64,000 bases of DNA from Coptis chinensis (Eukaryota > Streptophyta > Magnoliopsida > Ranunculales > Ranunculaceae). This document shows, piece by piece, positions 1-10,427 of the stretch. Made by a program: the position numbers and the translations under genes. Below the pieces are notes generated by a model that was not told the DNA's origin, ran no database searches, and saw only the letters and a list, made by a program, of their open reading frames with translations. The DNA lies in assembly GCA_015680905.1 (NCBI GenBank), contig CM027378.1, forward strand, positions 102,941,501-103,005,500, in the 5' to 3' direction. How positions within the stretch are numbered: position 1 is the first letter of the stretch; every line of letters begins with the position of its first letter.

Positions 1-179
1 CCAAGAAAGAAGTCTTCTCCAAAACTACCAACCCAAAACATCCACACCACACCAACAAAATAAGCCTTCTCCAAAACACCAAAACAACCACACCAAGAAA
101 TAAACCTTCTCCCAAAACACCAAAAACAACCACACCACGAAATAAGCCTTCTCCAAAAAACAGTCACACCACGAAAATG

Positions 180-840
180 TGAGAGATGGCTTAGACTTTG
201 GAAAGACGAGGGTCCTAAGGATTACGGGTTGGATATTCCCGGAAGAAATGCATAAATACATTGTTAGAGTCCATGACCCCACACTGTTGGCGATGACAAC
301 TGCGGTTATAGAGCTTTTCTCGCATTGCATTAGGAAGAAGTCAAGAAGAATGGCCACAGATGAGAAGGGAGTTGTACGAAGAGTTTATCGATAACCTCCC
401 CTTTATTGTACTTTGTACAATCAAAGTGAGGTTTTGTATTCGATGAAGGAAATCCTACATGAAGAAGGTTACGCGACCCTTAAATAAGTGGATGAGCATG
501 CCTTTTGGTGGATACTTATTTGCTTCAAGATTTAATGTTGTCCTTATGCATTTAGGAGCTCGCCGCTGCTTCCTTCTCATGCCGAGAACCCAAGCAAATC
601 CTCGAGAGAGTGACCCAAGTGTTGGGTAGCATTATGTTGGTGGAAATCATTTTGTCAATGTTGAACTTGTTGAAGATTGTCCGGTTCCTCCAGTAATGCT
701 GCCAATGGCTTAGAGCTCGATATGATATTGCTGAAAGTTGGAATTTGGCCTTGACAGTAAGGCAATTGCAATTTATGGCATTGAACATTCCCAATTTAAT
801 ATGGGAAAATGAGCTCGTTGAAGACCCAACAGTACATGTT
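180..840 (+). pseudogene. OTU-like cysteine protease domain, end of MULE ORF1 (copy 1)
   Basis: Read across three frames, this stretch gives the landmarks of an ovarian-tumour (OTU) protease domain: a GD-x-NCGYR block around 291-312 carrying the expected catalytic Cys (TGC at 301-303), a middle segment resembling PLNKWM...FGGYLFASRFNV, and a GNHFVNVEL block around 640-670 carrying the expected catalytic His. OTU enzymes are deubiquitinases or related isopeptidases; here the domain is the C-terminal part of a transposon-encoded protein, as copy 2 shows. The reading frame breaks repeatedly through small indels, and the usual GDGNC is GDDNC here, so this copy is judged non-functional. The N-terminal part is outside the window. 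Confidence 0.7.
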
Positions 841-954
841 ATCGACTAAGTTGTTTGTATGTTGTCGATATGATATTTTGATGTAATTTGTATTTTGATG
901 TAATTTGGAACAAGTGTAATTTGATTTGATTTTTATGTTATCAATGTTAGGGCT

Positions 955-1335
955 TTTATTTGATTTGATTTGGAAATCGAGTAATCGACTAAGTTGATTC
1001 GGACGGCAAATTTTGAAATCGAGCGATCGACTAAGTGATATATTGATGTAATTTGATATTTTGATGTAATTTGGAACAAATGTAATTTTATTTTATTTTT
1101 TTGTTATTTGGAAATAATGTTAGGGCTTTTATTTGATTTGATTTGGAAATCGAGTGATCGATTAAGTTGATTCGGATGGCAATCGAAAGTGATTTGGAAA
1201 TAGAGCGATCGATTAAGTTGATTCGGACGTCAATCGAAAGTGATTTTGAAATCGAATGATCGACTAAGTTGATTCGAAGGCAATCGAAAGGATCGACTAG
1301 TTGATTCGGACCGCAATCGAAAGTGATTTGAAATA
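955..1335. repeat. Degenerate tandem repeats downstream of MULE ORF1 (copy 1)
   Basis: Units of about 45-60 bp built on GAAATCGAGCGATCGACTAA followed by GTTGATTCGGACGGCAATCG are repeated about six times with variation. The same block recurs at 31,450-31,815. No coding potential. Confidence 0.75.
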
Positions 1336-1364
1336 ACGTTCAGTATGTTGTCAATAATGACCGA

Positions 1365-1650
1365 AACTACACGGTGAGGTCGTTTGGTTTTAATACAAAA
1401 CGACCGGCCGCCATCGTTTGGTCTAAAGGGAAAACGATGTGGCCATGTCGTTTGGCCTTTAGACCAAACGATGGCCATGTCGTTTGGCCTTTAGACCAAA
1501 CGATCCGGGCCGGGTCGATTTGGGATTAAAAGCAAACGATCCGCCGTGGTCGCGTTTTCAGATAAAGGAAAAACGATTCTGGCCGAGGTCGTTTGGCCTT
1601 TATGCCAAACGATCGCACGGGTCGTTTGGAAGAAAAATTTTTCAAAATTC
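1365..1650. repeat. Array of CGTTTGG/CCAAACG palindromic units (copy 1)
   Basis: Short palindromic units of the form CGTTTGGCCTTTAGACCAAACG are joined by GC-rich linkers such as ATGGCCATGT. It lies between the two convergent genes of the MULE. Equivalent arrays occur at 28,077-28,345 and 31,855-32,145, and a related, larger one at 25,961-26,765. Confidence 0.8.
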
Positions 1651-1674
1651 GTTTTTGTTTTACAACACTTTCAT

Positions 1675-1930
1675 ATTCATCAAATTCCACTTTTCCATTC
1701 AAACATCAAATATCAAACACTCTCATTCATCAAATTCCACTTTTTCATTCAAACATTAGATATCAAACACTCTCATTCATCAAATTCATCCATACATAAA
1801 ATTCCATTCAAACATTAAACCCTAAACTTAAACAAATTACATTCAAACATTAAACCCTAAACCCTAAACATTAAATTCCATTCAAACATTAAATTCCATT
1901 ACATCCATCAAACTAAATTACAAAGTTACA
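1675..1930. repeat. CAAATTCCA / CATTCAAACAT tandem repeats (copy 1)
   Basis: Units of roughly 20-50 bp built on CATCAAATTCCACTTTTCCA and CATTCAAACATTAAACCCTA repeat through this stretch, which is the 3' flank of the minus-strand PMD gene. Short AAACCCTAAA runs inside it resemble the plant telomere motif but are part of this repeat. The counterpart is at 32,185-32,400. Confidence 0.7.
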
Positions 1931-1949
1931 AATCCTAAACTGAAACAAA

Positions 1950-4318
1950 TCAACTATAGTGCCCACCAATGTACTTGCACCTAGTCAAGTTGTACGCCTG
2001 TTCGAATGAGGACCTTGCTTCCTCTGGCATATCATTCCCAGCCAATTGCAGACCTCTCTCTAGCAAACGATCGGGTTTCATCGATGACGCCGCTCACGAA
2101 AAAAGAAAAAATCAAGATAAGTTACCAATCGAATGCAAAAATCACGCAGTTAGAGAAAACTCAATTAAAAATCACAATACTTACAATCGGTGAAGCGGTT
2201 AGGCAATGTCTCCGGGAGGGATGAATCGAAGAAGCTCGGGGTTCACCAAAATACATGAGAATTCCTCGCGATACCAAGTCATGTAGTTTTGATGACACTC
2301 CCATGGATAAGATGAAATAGGTCCTCGGTTGCAGAGTTGGATCACGTGATTCCGCCACGACTCCCGGTAAAGTGGCCCAATATTGGTCCAGCTTTCACCT
2401 CATACCCGTCCCCGCCACGGGTTCTTGTTCTCCAATTTGGCATTGGAGGATCTTTAGGTACAAGTTGCACGCGGACCTAACCGACGCACCACCCCTTTTG
2501 CGACAGAAAAGCTCGACAATGTTGAAAAAACATAGCAATCCCTCAAAAATGCAATGTCATCGATCGGGTTTGTATCTCCGATATTTTTGTAGGGATGCCA
2601 AACAACTCAAACAAAATCAAATGTGTCATTAACAACTCTAATGATCAATTACTAAAAAATAAATATAAACAAACTTAAATACCAAATTGTCATTGAATTT
2701 AATACTTACATTGAACTCATTCAAATCATCAATTATCGCCGATAAAACCGCAATGCATACGTTTGGTCGTAATAGTGTGGAGCGACGGGATGTGTCTATG
2801 AGCACGCTGGGCCGGAGACGAGATATAGTTGAAATTTGGGACCGTCATGAATACCGGAAAATACTCATAGATCCATGCCTAGATATACACAAATAGTTAA
2901 CATATTGATAGAGTAATAAAATTAACATTAAAAAATAAACTCTAAAATACTCAAATTTTACCGTAGAAGAGTCATATAGCCTCAGAACCCCTTTCACCTT
3001 TCGCACATGTGGCAGCCCGAGACCTCTATATAAAAACGCCAAAATTGTCGCACCCCATGCATACTCTTCTATCTCACTGAATTTCAACAACGGCCTCGAG
3101 ATAACATATAGGCACTCCAGTCCCAGACTTTGTCGGTAAAAGCGGCACATCTAAAGAAAAGCGAGTAATAAAAGCTCTAACGGTCCGTTGAACATCCCCG
3201 AAACTTCGAGGCCTTCTCTACCACATTCAAGAAATCACATATAGGGCTATCATGAATCTTGTTCGCAAAATGCTTCCGGATGAATTCTAGCCTTACTTTT
3301 GAAATGAACCCGCTAGCTTCCATCTCGCCCTAATCAAATCAATAGGGATCCCTGGACCAAGATGTAAAGAGATTTATCGATTGTTGTAAGTTCACTTTCA
3401 CCGTCCCCTTGCATCGCTCTTCCTCTAACTGTGACTCCACAGATTTGGACAACATCGTCCAAAGTCACAGTCATCTCCCTAACTGGCATATGGAAGGTGT
3501 TGGTCTCCGGATGCCATCTCTCCACAAACGCCGAGATCAATGGTGGATCCATATGCTCGTGATAACCTTCCACGAGATCAAACAACCCATCGCCCTTCTC
3601 AATCGCGCGGCAAATCTCTGGAGACCTTTCACATTCATTTTTGAAATTCCATTGGGATAACTTCGCTAAGTGTGAAACAGACTTCAACGCTTCCGCGATC
3701 CTCCCGAAACAACCGAAAGCACGATTAGATATATATGAACGTAAACAAAATATTTTGTAAAAGAAAATCAAAGTACACAAGAAAAACAAAATATTACCCT
3801 TCTCTCCCAAACATCGCGAAGCGACATGCACCGCATAGTCATACAACAACTCGACTCATAACGGCCTCCCCCATACACACCTCTTTGAAACTCCAAATCA
3901 TCATTGGATTTTCTTATTTAAATTCAATACCGAGGTGCTTCTTCCACCGGGTGGTACGCCTTCTACCACATATTCTTCAACATCATCATCCCGCTTCATC
4001 CTCCTCCTCACTCTCCTCCTCACTCTCACTCTCCTCTTTCTACTATACTCTTCCCTTTGTCTAAACCTACATCTAAACCTACATTAGTATCACTATCTAC
4101 ACTATCTACACTATCTTCACTAAACTAATCAACCTCGGGAACCTCAAGAACCTCTTTTTCCAAATGGTCCCCCTGCTACCGATGCCGCTAAGCCGCCGTC
4201 GCCCTATGTCTTTTCTTCCAACTGCATCACCGCTAGAGGAACCGCCACCAAACAATTTCTTAACACCCTTTAATGTAGTTTTCGCTACATTCTTCACATT
4301 CTTTGATCGAGGACCCAT
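1950..4318 (-). pseudogene. Plant mobile domain (PMD / MAIN-like) gene of the MULE, copy 1
   Basis: The start codon is the CAT at 4,316-4,318, giving MGPRSKNVKNVAKTTLKGVK, a basic N-terminus followed by a Gly/Ser stretch and an acidic linker. After an intron near 3,735-3,797 comes the diagnostic PMD core on 3,334-3,700, with DPPLISAFVERWHPETNTFH and MPVREMTVTLDDVVQICGV. Further blocks at 2,850-3,150 (EYAWGATILAFLYRGL) and 2,240-2,400 continue the domain; the last exon ends in KYIGGHYS near 1,950. PMD proteins include the plant MAIN and MAIL proteins and are often carried by transposons. Several frameshifts interrupt the exons, so I call it a pseudogene. It converges on the transposase-OTU ORF. 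Confidence 0.75.
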
Positions 4319-5424
4319 CGCTACAAAGAAAAATAAAACAAGTATTAGTAAACCATATTTAAATAAACAATGTACAAAGAAAACCACTAGAAAAAGAGAT
4401 CATCCCAAATAGTAAAACTAATAGACTTATAAGCTTGCTATGATAACTCCAAGTATATATGAAGAAATAGAATGAGGCGTTATGCTATCCAAATTCTATC
4501 GAGATTTTGGGCAGTGAGTTTCCTTTGTTTGGTCAACATTTAGGTATACTTAAACTGTCATAACCCGAAATCAATAATGACATCCTTCCAACAACCATAT
4601 GTACATACCACCCTATAAAATATTCAACCCACAATACAATTTCTGTCCCTCGTTAAGCATAGGAAACCACCCAAAAACCACCTTGATTGTACATTCAAGA
4701 ATTTGATAACCAAAGAAAAAGCTTCTCACCTATAATGCTTTTACCGCTTCAGTTTTGTTCCCCTCAGATCCGGACCTTTAAGCAAGTACTCGTAAAAGCT
4801 GCATGTAATCAAGGTCATTACTCATTAGTCAAGACTTAAGAACATAAGCAATATAAAAGGTGAGTAAATGAATAATGAAGGTCATTATATAGTGTATTTG
4901 ATTATTAGCTTATATAGTGTCGATTCGTTAAACAAATTAATAAGATCAGTAAACTAAAAGGTTTTGAGACTACTTTGTGTAAGCTTATGAAGATATTATA
5001 TAAGTTTTTAAACGAACACGCCCATTTAAGAGAAAGCTTGATACCTACACTATAATATAAACACATATTACAATATAAAGATTCTCAAATACTAGAACTA
5101 CTATATTTTTTTTTTTTATGTCACCGACTAAGGAATGAGCAAGACATTTTTGTTGCCCATCCCACATGACATGATATGAATGGGCTTATAACTAATAAAC
5201 ACCAAAATTCAACAAGATCCAATTATAATATGGATTCATAGGTGGGATGATGGATTGAACTCACAAGTTAGATAAAGTACTATATCATAAAGGAAAAAGC
5301 GGGCTTTTAAAACGGGTCGCTCTTATATATGATCAAATATACATGTTTATTGTATTTGTTTTACAATATTGTTTTGGTTTAGTATTAATTTTCCACATTG
5401 TTAACTAGCTTATTGTGTATATGT
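4319..5424. other. Non-coding: PMD-gene 5' flank, then AT-rich spacer
   Basis: 4,319-4,640 is shared with 34,891-35,212 and would hold the promoter of the PMD gene and the element's right end. From 4,641 to 5,424 the sequence is AT-rich, with a T run near 5,107; I see no coding or structured signal. Confidence 0.5.
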
Positions 5425-5640
5425 TCTACTTAGGTGATGGCGGTGATGGCTTTATGCTTTCGAGACATATCTTTTTGTCAATCTTGCCGTCCATCTAAGG
5501 GTCAAGCAGTCGCTCTTATAGTCACTGCAGATAAATCTGTGTTTTATCGATGTTCCATTATTGGTTACCAAGACACTTTGTACACCCTCTCGAATCGACA
5601 ATTTTACAGAGAGACTGATATCTATGGAACTAAAACCTAG
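5425..5640 (+). pseudogene. Pectinesterase fragment
   Basis: The translation carries the central block of plant pectin methylesterases: GPSK-QAVAL, a diverged RDISF, FYRC-IIGYQDTLYTLSNRQF (the QDTLY Gln lies in the active site) and RETDIYGT. Pectinesterase demethylates cell-wall pectin. The match stops at GT, exactly where the family continues with VDFIFGN, which carries a catalytic Asp; here the reading runs into KT and a stop. Only about 65 of the usual 300-plus catalytic-domain residues remain, and a small indel scrambles the first part. It may start at a splice acceptor (TTCTACTTAG before 5,433). A captured or duplicated fragment, not a working gene. Confidence 0.8.
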
Positions 5641-5867
5641 TACACTTCAGTTCACTTTAGTTCACACAATCGACACTTAGTACACTTTGTACCCTTAAAA
5701 AAAAATCTTTTGTTGTTCACTTTCAATGCATTGATTCTCTTTTTCAGTTTCTATCGAAGAAAATATATAGGAAATTCGAGCTCATTTTCTCATACTATAT
5801 AAAGATGAACAAGACAAACATCACATTCCCATAACTCATCACATTCCCATAATATATAGGAAATGCG

Positions 5868-5933
5868 ATTTGGGCTTGGGCGGAGGCTGCCCAATGTAAT
5901 TCTGGTGGCGCCCAATACAGCACTCAATAAAAA
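5868..5933. repeat. Short dispersed repeat, copy A
   Basis: A GGGCTTGGGCGGAGGCTGCC core followed by GTGGCGCCCAATACAGCACT. Related copies lie at 7,486-7,541 and 10,355-10,427. The three copies bracket the host-gene fragments in this part of the window. Confidence 0.7.
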
Positions 5934-6649
5934 CTTGGTGTGTGACGGTTTAAAAGGTAAGTGTCTTGACTGTTAATCGTGGGGCAGTAGGAACGGGCAA
6001 CCCCTAGTAAGTATATAACAACCCTACTCCAATTGTCGACAGCTACTGTTCCGATGTTATATAGACCCAACGCTAAAATGGCAGTGGTCGTATCAAAATA
6101 TTCCCACAATAGAGATATTGAAAAAGAGATTCAGGATCTCTGACATCTTCCGTGTGTACTAAATAAACTCCATATTTAATAAAGAGTAAAACTGTAAAAC
6201 AAAACAATCCCTATTTCCTGGAACCCGTGCTATTAACGAGCCCTTCCTTTTAGACTTCTCAAAGTATTGGATTTGCATTCTGAGACCTACCCTAGTGCAA
6301 ACCTTTGTGCTGATTCTCCAAGATCGCAAAAAGGCATTTCAATTATAGACCTTTTTATCCTTTTTCCACCAAATGGTGGTGAAGGCTAACCTTTTAGCGT
6401 TTTCTATAAATACTTTCGTTGAGGTAAGGAAAATAACTTCCAAAATCCAAAGCTTACCTAGGGCTATCCACCTTTCTTCATCCCTCTTTTTAGGTATTCT
6501 TTACCCGGTCCTATACTCTTATCTAGTTTTGAGCTATGGGTTCAGGTACCACAAGCCTCCCAGACGGTCTTGGAGTGCGGCAAAGATGAAGGGTAGGACG
6601 AGGTGAAAGACAGATTTTATTCTATCAAAGGATGGACTGACAGATTTTA
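5934..6649. other. Spacer between pectinesterase and ODC fragments
   Basis: No recognisable domain. An open frame at 6,373-6,606 encodes 77 residues of unremarkable composition that I do not recognise; it could be chance. Confidence 0.3.
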
Positions 6650-7290
6650 TTCTCGTCAACATCTCCAAAAAGCAAGAGGTGAAAGACCCTTTCTATGTAT
6701 TGGACTTGGGAATTCTAGTGAGCCTAATGGAGAAATGGACGCGCACCATGCCCATTGTCCGGCCCCTTTTATTTGTCAAATGCAATCGAGCCTGCCTTCC
6801 TAGGTGCACTTGGCGGCTCTAGGAGCGGGCTTTGATTGTGCTAGCCACGCTGAAATTGAAGCCGTCTTAGCACTTGGAGTTTCACCGATCGAATTGTTTA
6901 TGCAAACCCCGCAAAGGTCGAGGCTCATATCGGGTATGCAGCTAGCGTAGGGGTCAACCTCACCACCTTCGACTCACGAGAAGAAGTTGAGAAGATAATG
7001 AAAGTGGCACCCCAAATGTTCCCTCCTAATTCACTCAAGGCCCGGATGATGATGGTGGTGCAAGATGCCCTCTTGGTCCTGGCACGGGGCATTGCCCGAA
7101 GAGGTTACTCCACTTCTTCAAGCAGCTCATGCCGCACGCCCGGTGGTATCCGAGTCTTTTTCCATGTGGGCGGTGGAGCCACACACTCACGCTTTACCGT
7201 GGTGCAATAGCTGCGCCAAGACGGTGTTTGACACAAATGACAAGACTTGGCATGCCTCATATGCACATTCTCAACATTGGTGGTGGTTTT
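6650..7290 (+). pseudogene. Ornithine decarboxylase-like pseudogene
   Basis: Read across frames, this matches plant ornithine decarboxylase, a group IV PLP enzyme that makes putrescine from ornithine. Visible in order: HLQKARGERPF and a diverged LDLG segment, LAALGAGFDCASHAEIEAVL with LGVSP, VGVNLTTFDSREEVEKIMKV, GALPEEVTPLLQAAHAARPV, SFHVGGGATHS, KTVFDTNDK and finally HILNIGGGF. The PLP-phosphate-binding Gly cluster and the GFDCAS block are in the expected places. The PLP-lysine segment (family pattern YAVKCN) is scrambled by indels and at least five frameshifts occur. The C-terminal half is missing after the IGGGF block. Plant ODC genes usually lack introns, so intron absence does not show a retrocopy. 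Confidence 0.8.
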
Positions 7291-7327
7291 GGATTGGAAT
7301 GGTTTTGGATTGGAATGGTTTTGGATT
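7272..7327. repeat. Short tandem repeat, about 16 bp, three copies
   Basis: GGTTTTGGATTGGAATGG-type units follow one another at the point where ODC similarity ends, so repeat expansion may have marked the break. Confidence 0.75.
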
Positions 7328-7485
7328 AAGGCGATTCTAATTGGATTGGGTGATTCTAATTCGCTTTTGGTTAGGGTTGAAGGGTTTTTGGCCGAGTCCA
7401 GAGAGATGACCGACTAGAGAAGGTTTTTCGGTTTAGCGATGGAAGTGGGGGGTATCTTGGCTTTTTGTTGGGCTTTTTTGAATTT

Positions 7486-7541
7486 GGGCTGGGCTGGAGG
7501 CTGCCTAATCCAATTTTGGTGTTTCCAATACAGACCCAACA
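7486..7541. repeat. Short dispersed repeat, copy B
   Basis: GGGCTGGGCTGGAGGCTGCC followed by a diverged TTTGGTGTTTCCAATACAGA. Together with the preceding GGTTAGGGTTGAAGGGTTT (from 7,370) it parallels 10,256-10,427. Confidence 0.6.
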
Positions 7542-8479
7542 AGTTAATATTCGAAGACTAGCTAAACACATTCTATGTTTAGCTACTTTCTACTTTTGGT
7601 CTTTGCAGGTTTCCGACTCGGACCCTAGGACGTAATAATTCAAGTAGAAGACGTCAACTTTTATGTTCACAAGGTATGACAAACAAAGATCTTCTCTTAA
7701 GCTCACGGTTGTTCAGAAGAAACAAAGAGCATATACACCCAAAAGAGTGAAAAATGCCACTTGGAAAAAAATATAGAAATTCTCATAACTTTGTCCATCC
7801 CAATGATCCCATATAGCTTATCCCACTCCTCTCGCCCTCACTACTTCCACCCCTTGTCACAACCAACACTATTAGTAAAACATAGAGGCAGGGAAATTGG
7901 TTCCGAAGTGATGAAGTCAGTGTGGGGCAAAGGATCAGAGGGGCAGAGTGATGTGATATTGATAGGAAATTGGTGCCTTTACATTATGAAGTTCAGAAAG
8001 ATTTCAAGCAGAGATGCATAAAATATACAATACTTTAAGAAATTATAAGAAAAACATGAAAAGAAACAGTCTTATTGGGCAAAATGAAATTATACCCACA
8101 AAATAAAATATGCTAGGAAGCTAACCCTCTAGAAAAAAAAAATAGGTTAAACGCTTTTACTAATTCAAATTTGTCTGTTTTGGCATCCTATAAAATGAAC
8201 CTACAAAATCAATGCCCACTTCAGAAAATCACAAGGTTAACTAAGAGCGTGCATTTCGTGATTTCTCTGTTTTAACACATGATAATACACTAGATTTAGA
8301 TATTCAAGTTTGAACTCATTTGGCCCGGACTTAAACTTGACCACACAAGATATTCAATGAATGAAACTTTCAAGGGCGATACATAATTCAGTTCCTCCCT
8401 CTGCGGATGATGACGCAGCCTTCCTTTGATTTCAAGAAGCGAAGTACACGAAGTCAACTCAATCGTAGGGTCTCATAGT
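7542..8479. other. No gene seen
   Basis: Mixed AT-rich sequence. The open frame at 7,761-8,021 has no recognisable similarity. Confidence 0.3.
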
Positions 8480-8710
8480 TCAGATAATGGCTACGACTTC
8501 AAACTAGACAACTTCCGGGAGGAGTAGAAACATTTGAGACCGTTCTAAAGTTTTGCTATGGCCTCCCAGTGGACCTCACACCGACCAACATAGCTACACT
8601 AAGATAATGCAGAGTTCCTACAAATGACCGAAGAGTACTAAGAAAGCAATCTTATAGCCAAGATGTAGAGCTTTCCTCACATTCATAGTACTCTCCTCCA
8701 TTAAGAATTA
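8480..8710 (+). pseudogene. NPH3/BTB family protein fragment
   Basis: The plus strand encodes a piece typical of NPH3-like (BTB/POZ plus NPH3) proteins, adaptors for CUL3 ubiquitin ligases in phototropin and auxin-transport signalling: KLDN(F/L)PGGVETFETVLKF, then CYGLPVDLTPTNIATL, then after a frameshift AEFLQMTEEY and SNLIAKM. This is the end of the BTB domain and the following linker. It covers roughly 70 residues of a protein usually near 600, with at least two frameshifts and a stop where a sense codon is expected. The family call rests on the PGG-ETFE/KFCYG/LTPTNIA blocks. Confidence 0.72.
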
Positions 8711-9385
8711 AATATTCACAACTTACAACACTAAAAGTAGAAAGAGAGCAATGACGCCCTAAACATAATACTTCCAACTAACCCCTCAACAAAAACACGA
8801 GATAACTCAGCAACTGAATATCTCTAGCTCTCCACCATTAATCATCAAGTAATCAATATAACAAGGTTTTTATTCCAAGGTAAACAATAATGAAACAACA
8901 ATGACTCAAGCCATTAATCCACATTCTGAATGCAGATGGAACTAGCATGACATGCACCTACACCAATGGCCAAATGCGTTCAACTAAAAAGAACGTAACC
9001 ATGACATGCACATTCAGTCCACACTGTTGCCGACTTGCCGTGTCAAACAATATTTGGAAATTCGAGGAAACCCAAATACATATCAACAGCATGGAAGCCT
9101 AGAATACACACAATCAGTAAAAGACACAACAGATCCTATAAGTGAACATGTCATGCTATAATACCAGTTTAACTAACTATTGAATTTTTCCTGTTATCTC
9201 TTCTTACATTTTCTTCCTTATAGTTTTACTCCATAAACAAACTTTATCTTCATTTTGCAGCGACAATTAGTTGCGTTGTACCAAACCTAAAACACGATGG
9301 TTTCATATAATTGAACTGTATAATAAAGAAAATTACGACACTCAAGTCCATAGTTGGGCACACAATGCTTTTTGGAGAAATTCAA
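8711..9385. other. No gene seen
   Basis: AT-rich, no convincing coding segment on either strand; could be intron of the minus-strand exons at 9,393-9,485. Confidence 0.3.
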
Positions 9386-9392
9386 CAAGTAC

Positions 9393-9485
9393 CTCTGTAG
9401 ATGGGCACAAAGACGATTCCTCCGCAGATGTTTGGTAGTTCGTCTCTATCAATTCTTCAGTATAATCAACACTCAAGTAGGTAAA
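9393..9485 (-). pseudogene. Possible 31-codon exon, unrecognised
   Basis: On the minus strand a 93-nt open segment is bounded by a good acceptor (ATTTTATTTTCAG) and a good donor (ACAGAG then GTACTT), in phase 0. It encodes FTYLSVDYTEELIETNYQTS and 11 more residues. Length, frame and both splice sites agree with a real exon. I do not recognise the protein; it could belong with the 9,806-10,165 segment upstream on the same strand. Confidence 0.4.
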
Positions 9486-9805
9486 CTGAAAATAAAATGA
9501 GTGTATTACTATATTAGTATAAACTCTAGCTACTTTCAGGCAATAAGAGTTAACATTATTGTGACATGAGTTGGGCACATCAAGACTACGACTAAATCAA
9601 ACCGGCAGATGTTCTTAGAACAAGATTTAATCCAACATTATGGTCGGTAGCTTAGTATCTTAGACAAATAAATTTACATTCAGATACAGTATAATTGAGA
9701 TATATATTCACACTAACATAACCTAATAGTAGGGTTCATATTATTGATATATATTCACACTAACATAACCTAATAGGGTTCATATTATTGCAAGATGTAC
9801 CGTTC

Positions 9806-10165
9806 TCAGGTGCCAAACTCATGGTTGGATTGCACCATCTTGATCCGCTCTGCATAATAAGGGTAATCAAGATCATTGTGTGTCGGGTTAAGCTGCATTG
9901 GAATACTATCCCAATTATACATAACCAAGGAAATCTCTATCAAGAAAGTACCTTTAGTATGGTTATACACTTCAGATTTCTCCAATTGGTACTCCTTTTT
10001 ATTAACTTGATAAGAACGGAAACTGCGTCCAGCCTCTTCACGGAATTTCTTAAAGAATTTGTATTCAGAAGTCTTATCAGCAGCAATCCTCACAAACAAA
10101 CCCAGTCGAAGACTTTGCAAACTCGAGTTGTTGGAGATTTGTTGTTGTTTTGGCCAAAACAACAA
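9806..10165 (-). pseudogene. Unrecognised protein segment, 119 codons
   Basis: The minus strand carries an open frame whose middle part has normal protein composition (IAADKTSEYKFFKKFREEAG, then QLNPTHNDLDYPYYAERIKM), unlike nearby low-complexity frames. The family is not recognised. Its first residues overlap a palindrome, so the true start may be downstream or in another exon. The frame ends NHEFGT before a TGA; a GTACAT donor-like word follows about 8 nt later. It may be another captured host-gene fragment. Confidence 0.4.
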
Positions 10166-10166
10166 C
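10141..10166. repeat. Perfect 26-bp palindrome
   Basis: GTTGTTGTTTTGG joined directly to its own reverse complement, centred on GGCC. TTGTTGGAGATTT words repeat on both sides (10,128-10,240). Confidence 0.9.
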
Positions 10167-10354
10167 CGTTCTTAATTCAATTGTTGGAGATTTGTTGGAG
10201 AAACTTCGAATCGGATTGTTGGAGATTTGTTGGAGATTTGAAATTCGAATTTGGGGTTAGGGTTTGAAGGGTTTGGCGAAAGAGACGCGACCGGTAATGG
10301 TAGGTTGTTGCCGGTTTCGATTTGGTGGGGTGTATTGGGTTTTATTGTGCGGGC

Positions 10355-10427
10355 TTTGTTGTTTGGGCTTGGCGAGGAGGCTGCCCGATCTAATATGAGT
10401 GGCGCCCAATACAGCACTCAAAGAAAA
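10355..10427. repeat. Short dispersed repeat, copy C
   Basis: GGGCTTGGCGAGGAGGCTGC followed by GTGGCGCCCAATACAGCACT, nearly identical to copy A at 5,868-5,933. Confidence 0.7.

Larger units (their letters stand above)
1..4640. mobile_element. Mutator-like element, copy 1 (right part only)
   Basis: This block matches 30,530-35,212 closely over its whole length, differing mainly by many short indels and substitutions. In both copies the similarity stops just after the word CAATACAATTTCT, with unrelated sequence beyond, so that point is taken as the right edge of the repeated unit. In order it holds the end of an OTU-bearing transposase ORF (plus strand), two kinds of short tandem repeat around an array of CGTTTGG palindromes, and a plant-mobile-domain gene on the minus strand. 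The transposase half lies left of the window. I found no terminal inverted repeat and no 9-bp target duplication, so the exact end is uncertain. Classification rests on the transposase domains seen upstream in copy 2. Confidence 0.8.

Noticed and set aside
25-357. 110-codon minus-strand frame with Trp/Phe/Leu-rich sequence
   Set aside because: Antisense of the Lys/Pro/Thr-rich linker and OTU coding of the MULE; low complexity.
9788-10267. 159-codon plus-strand open frame
   Set aside because: Opposite to the better minus-strand frame at 9,806-10,165; composition biased to Leu/Phe and no known motif.
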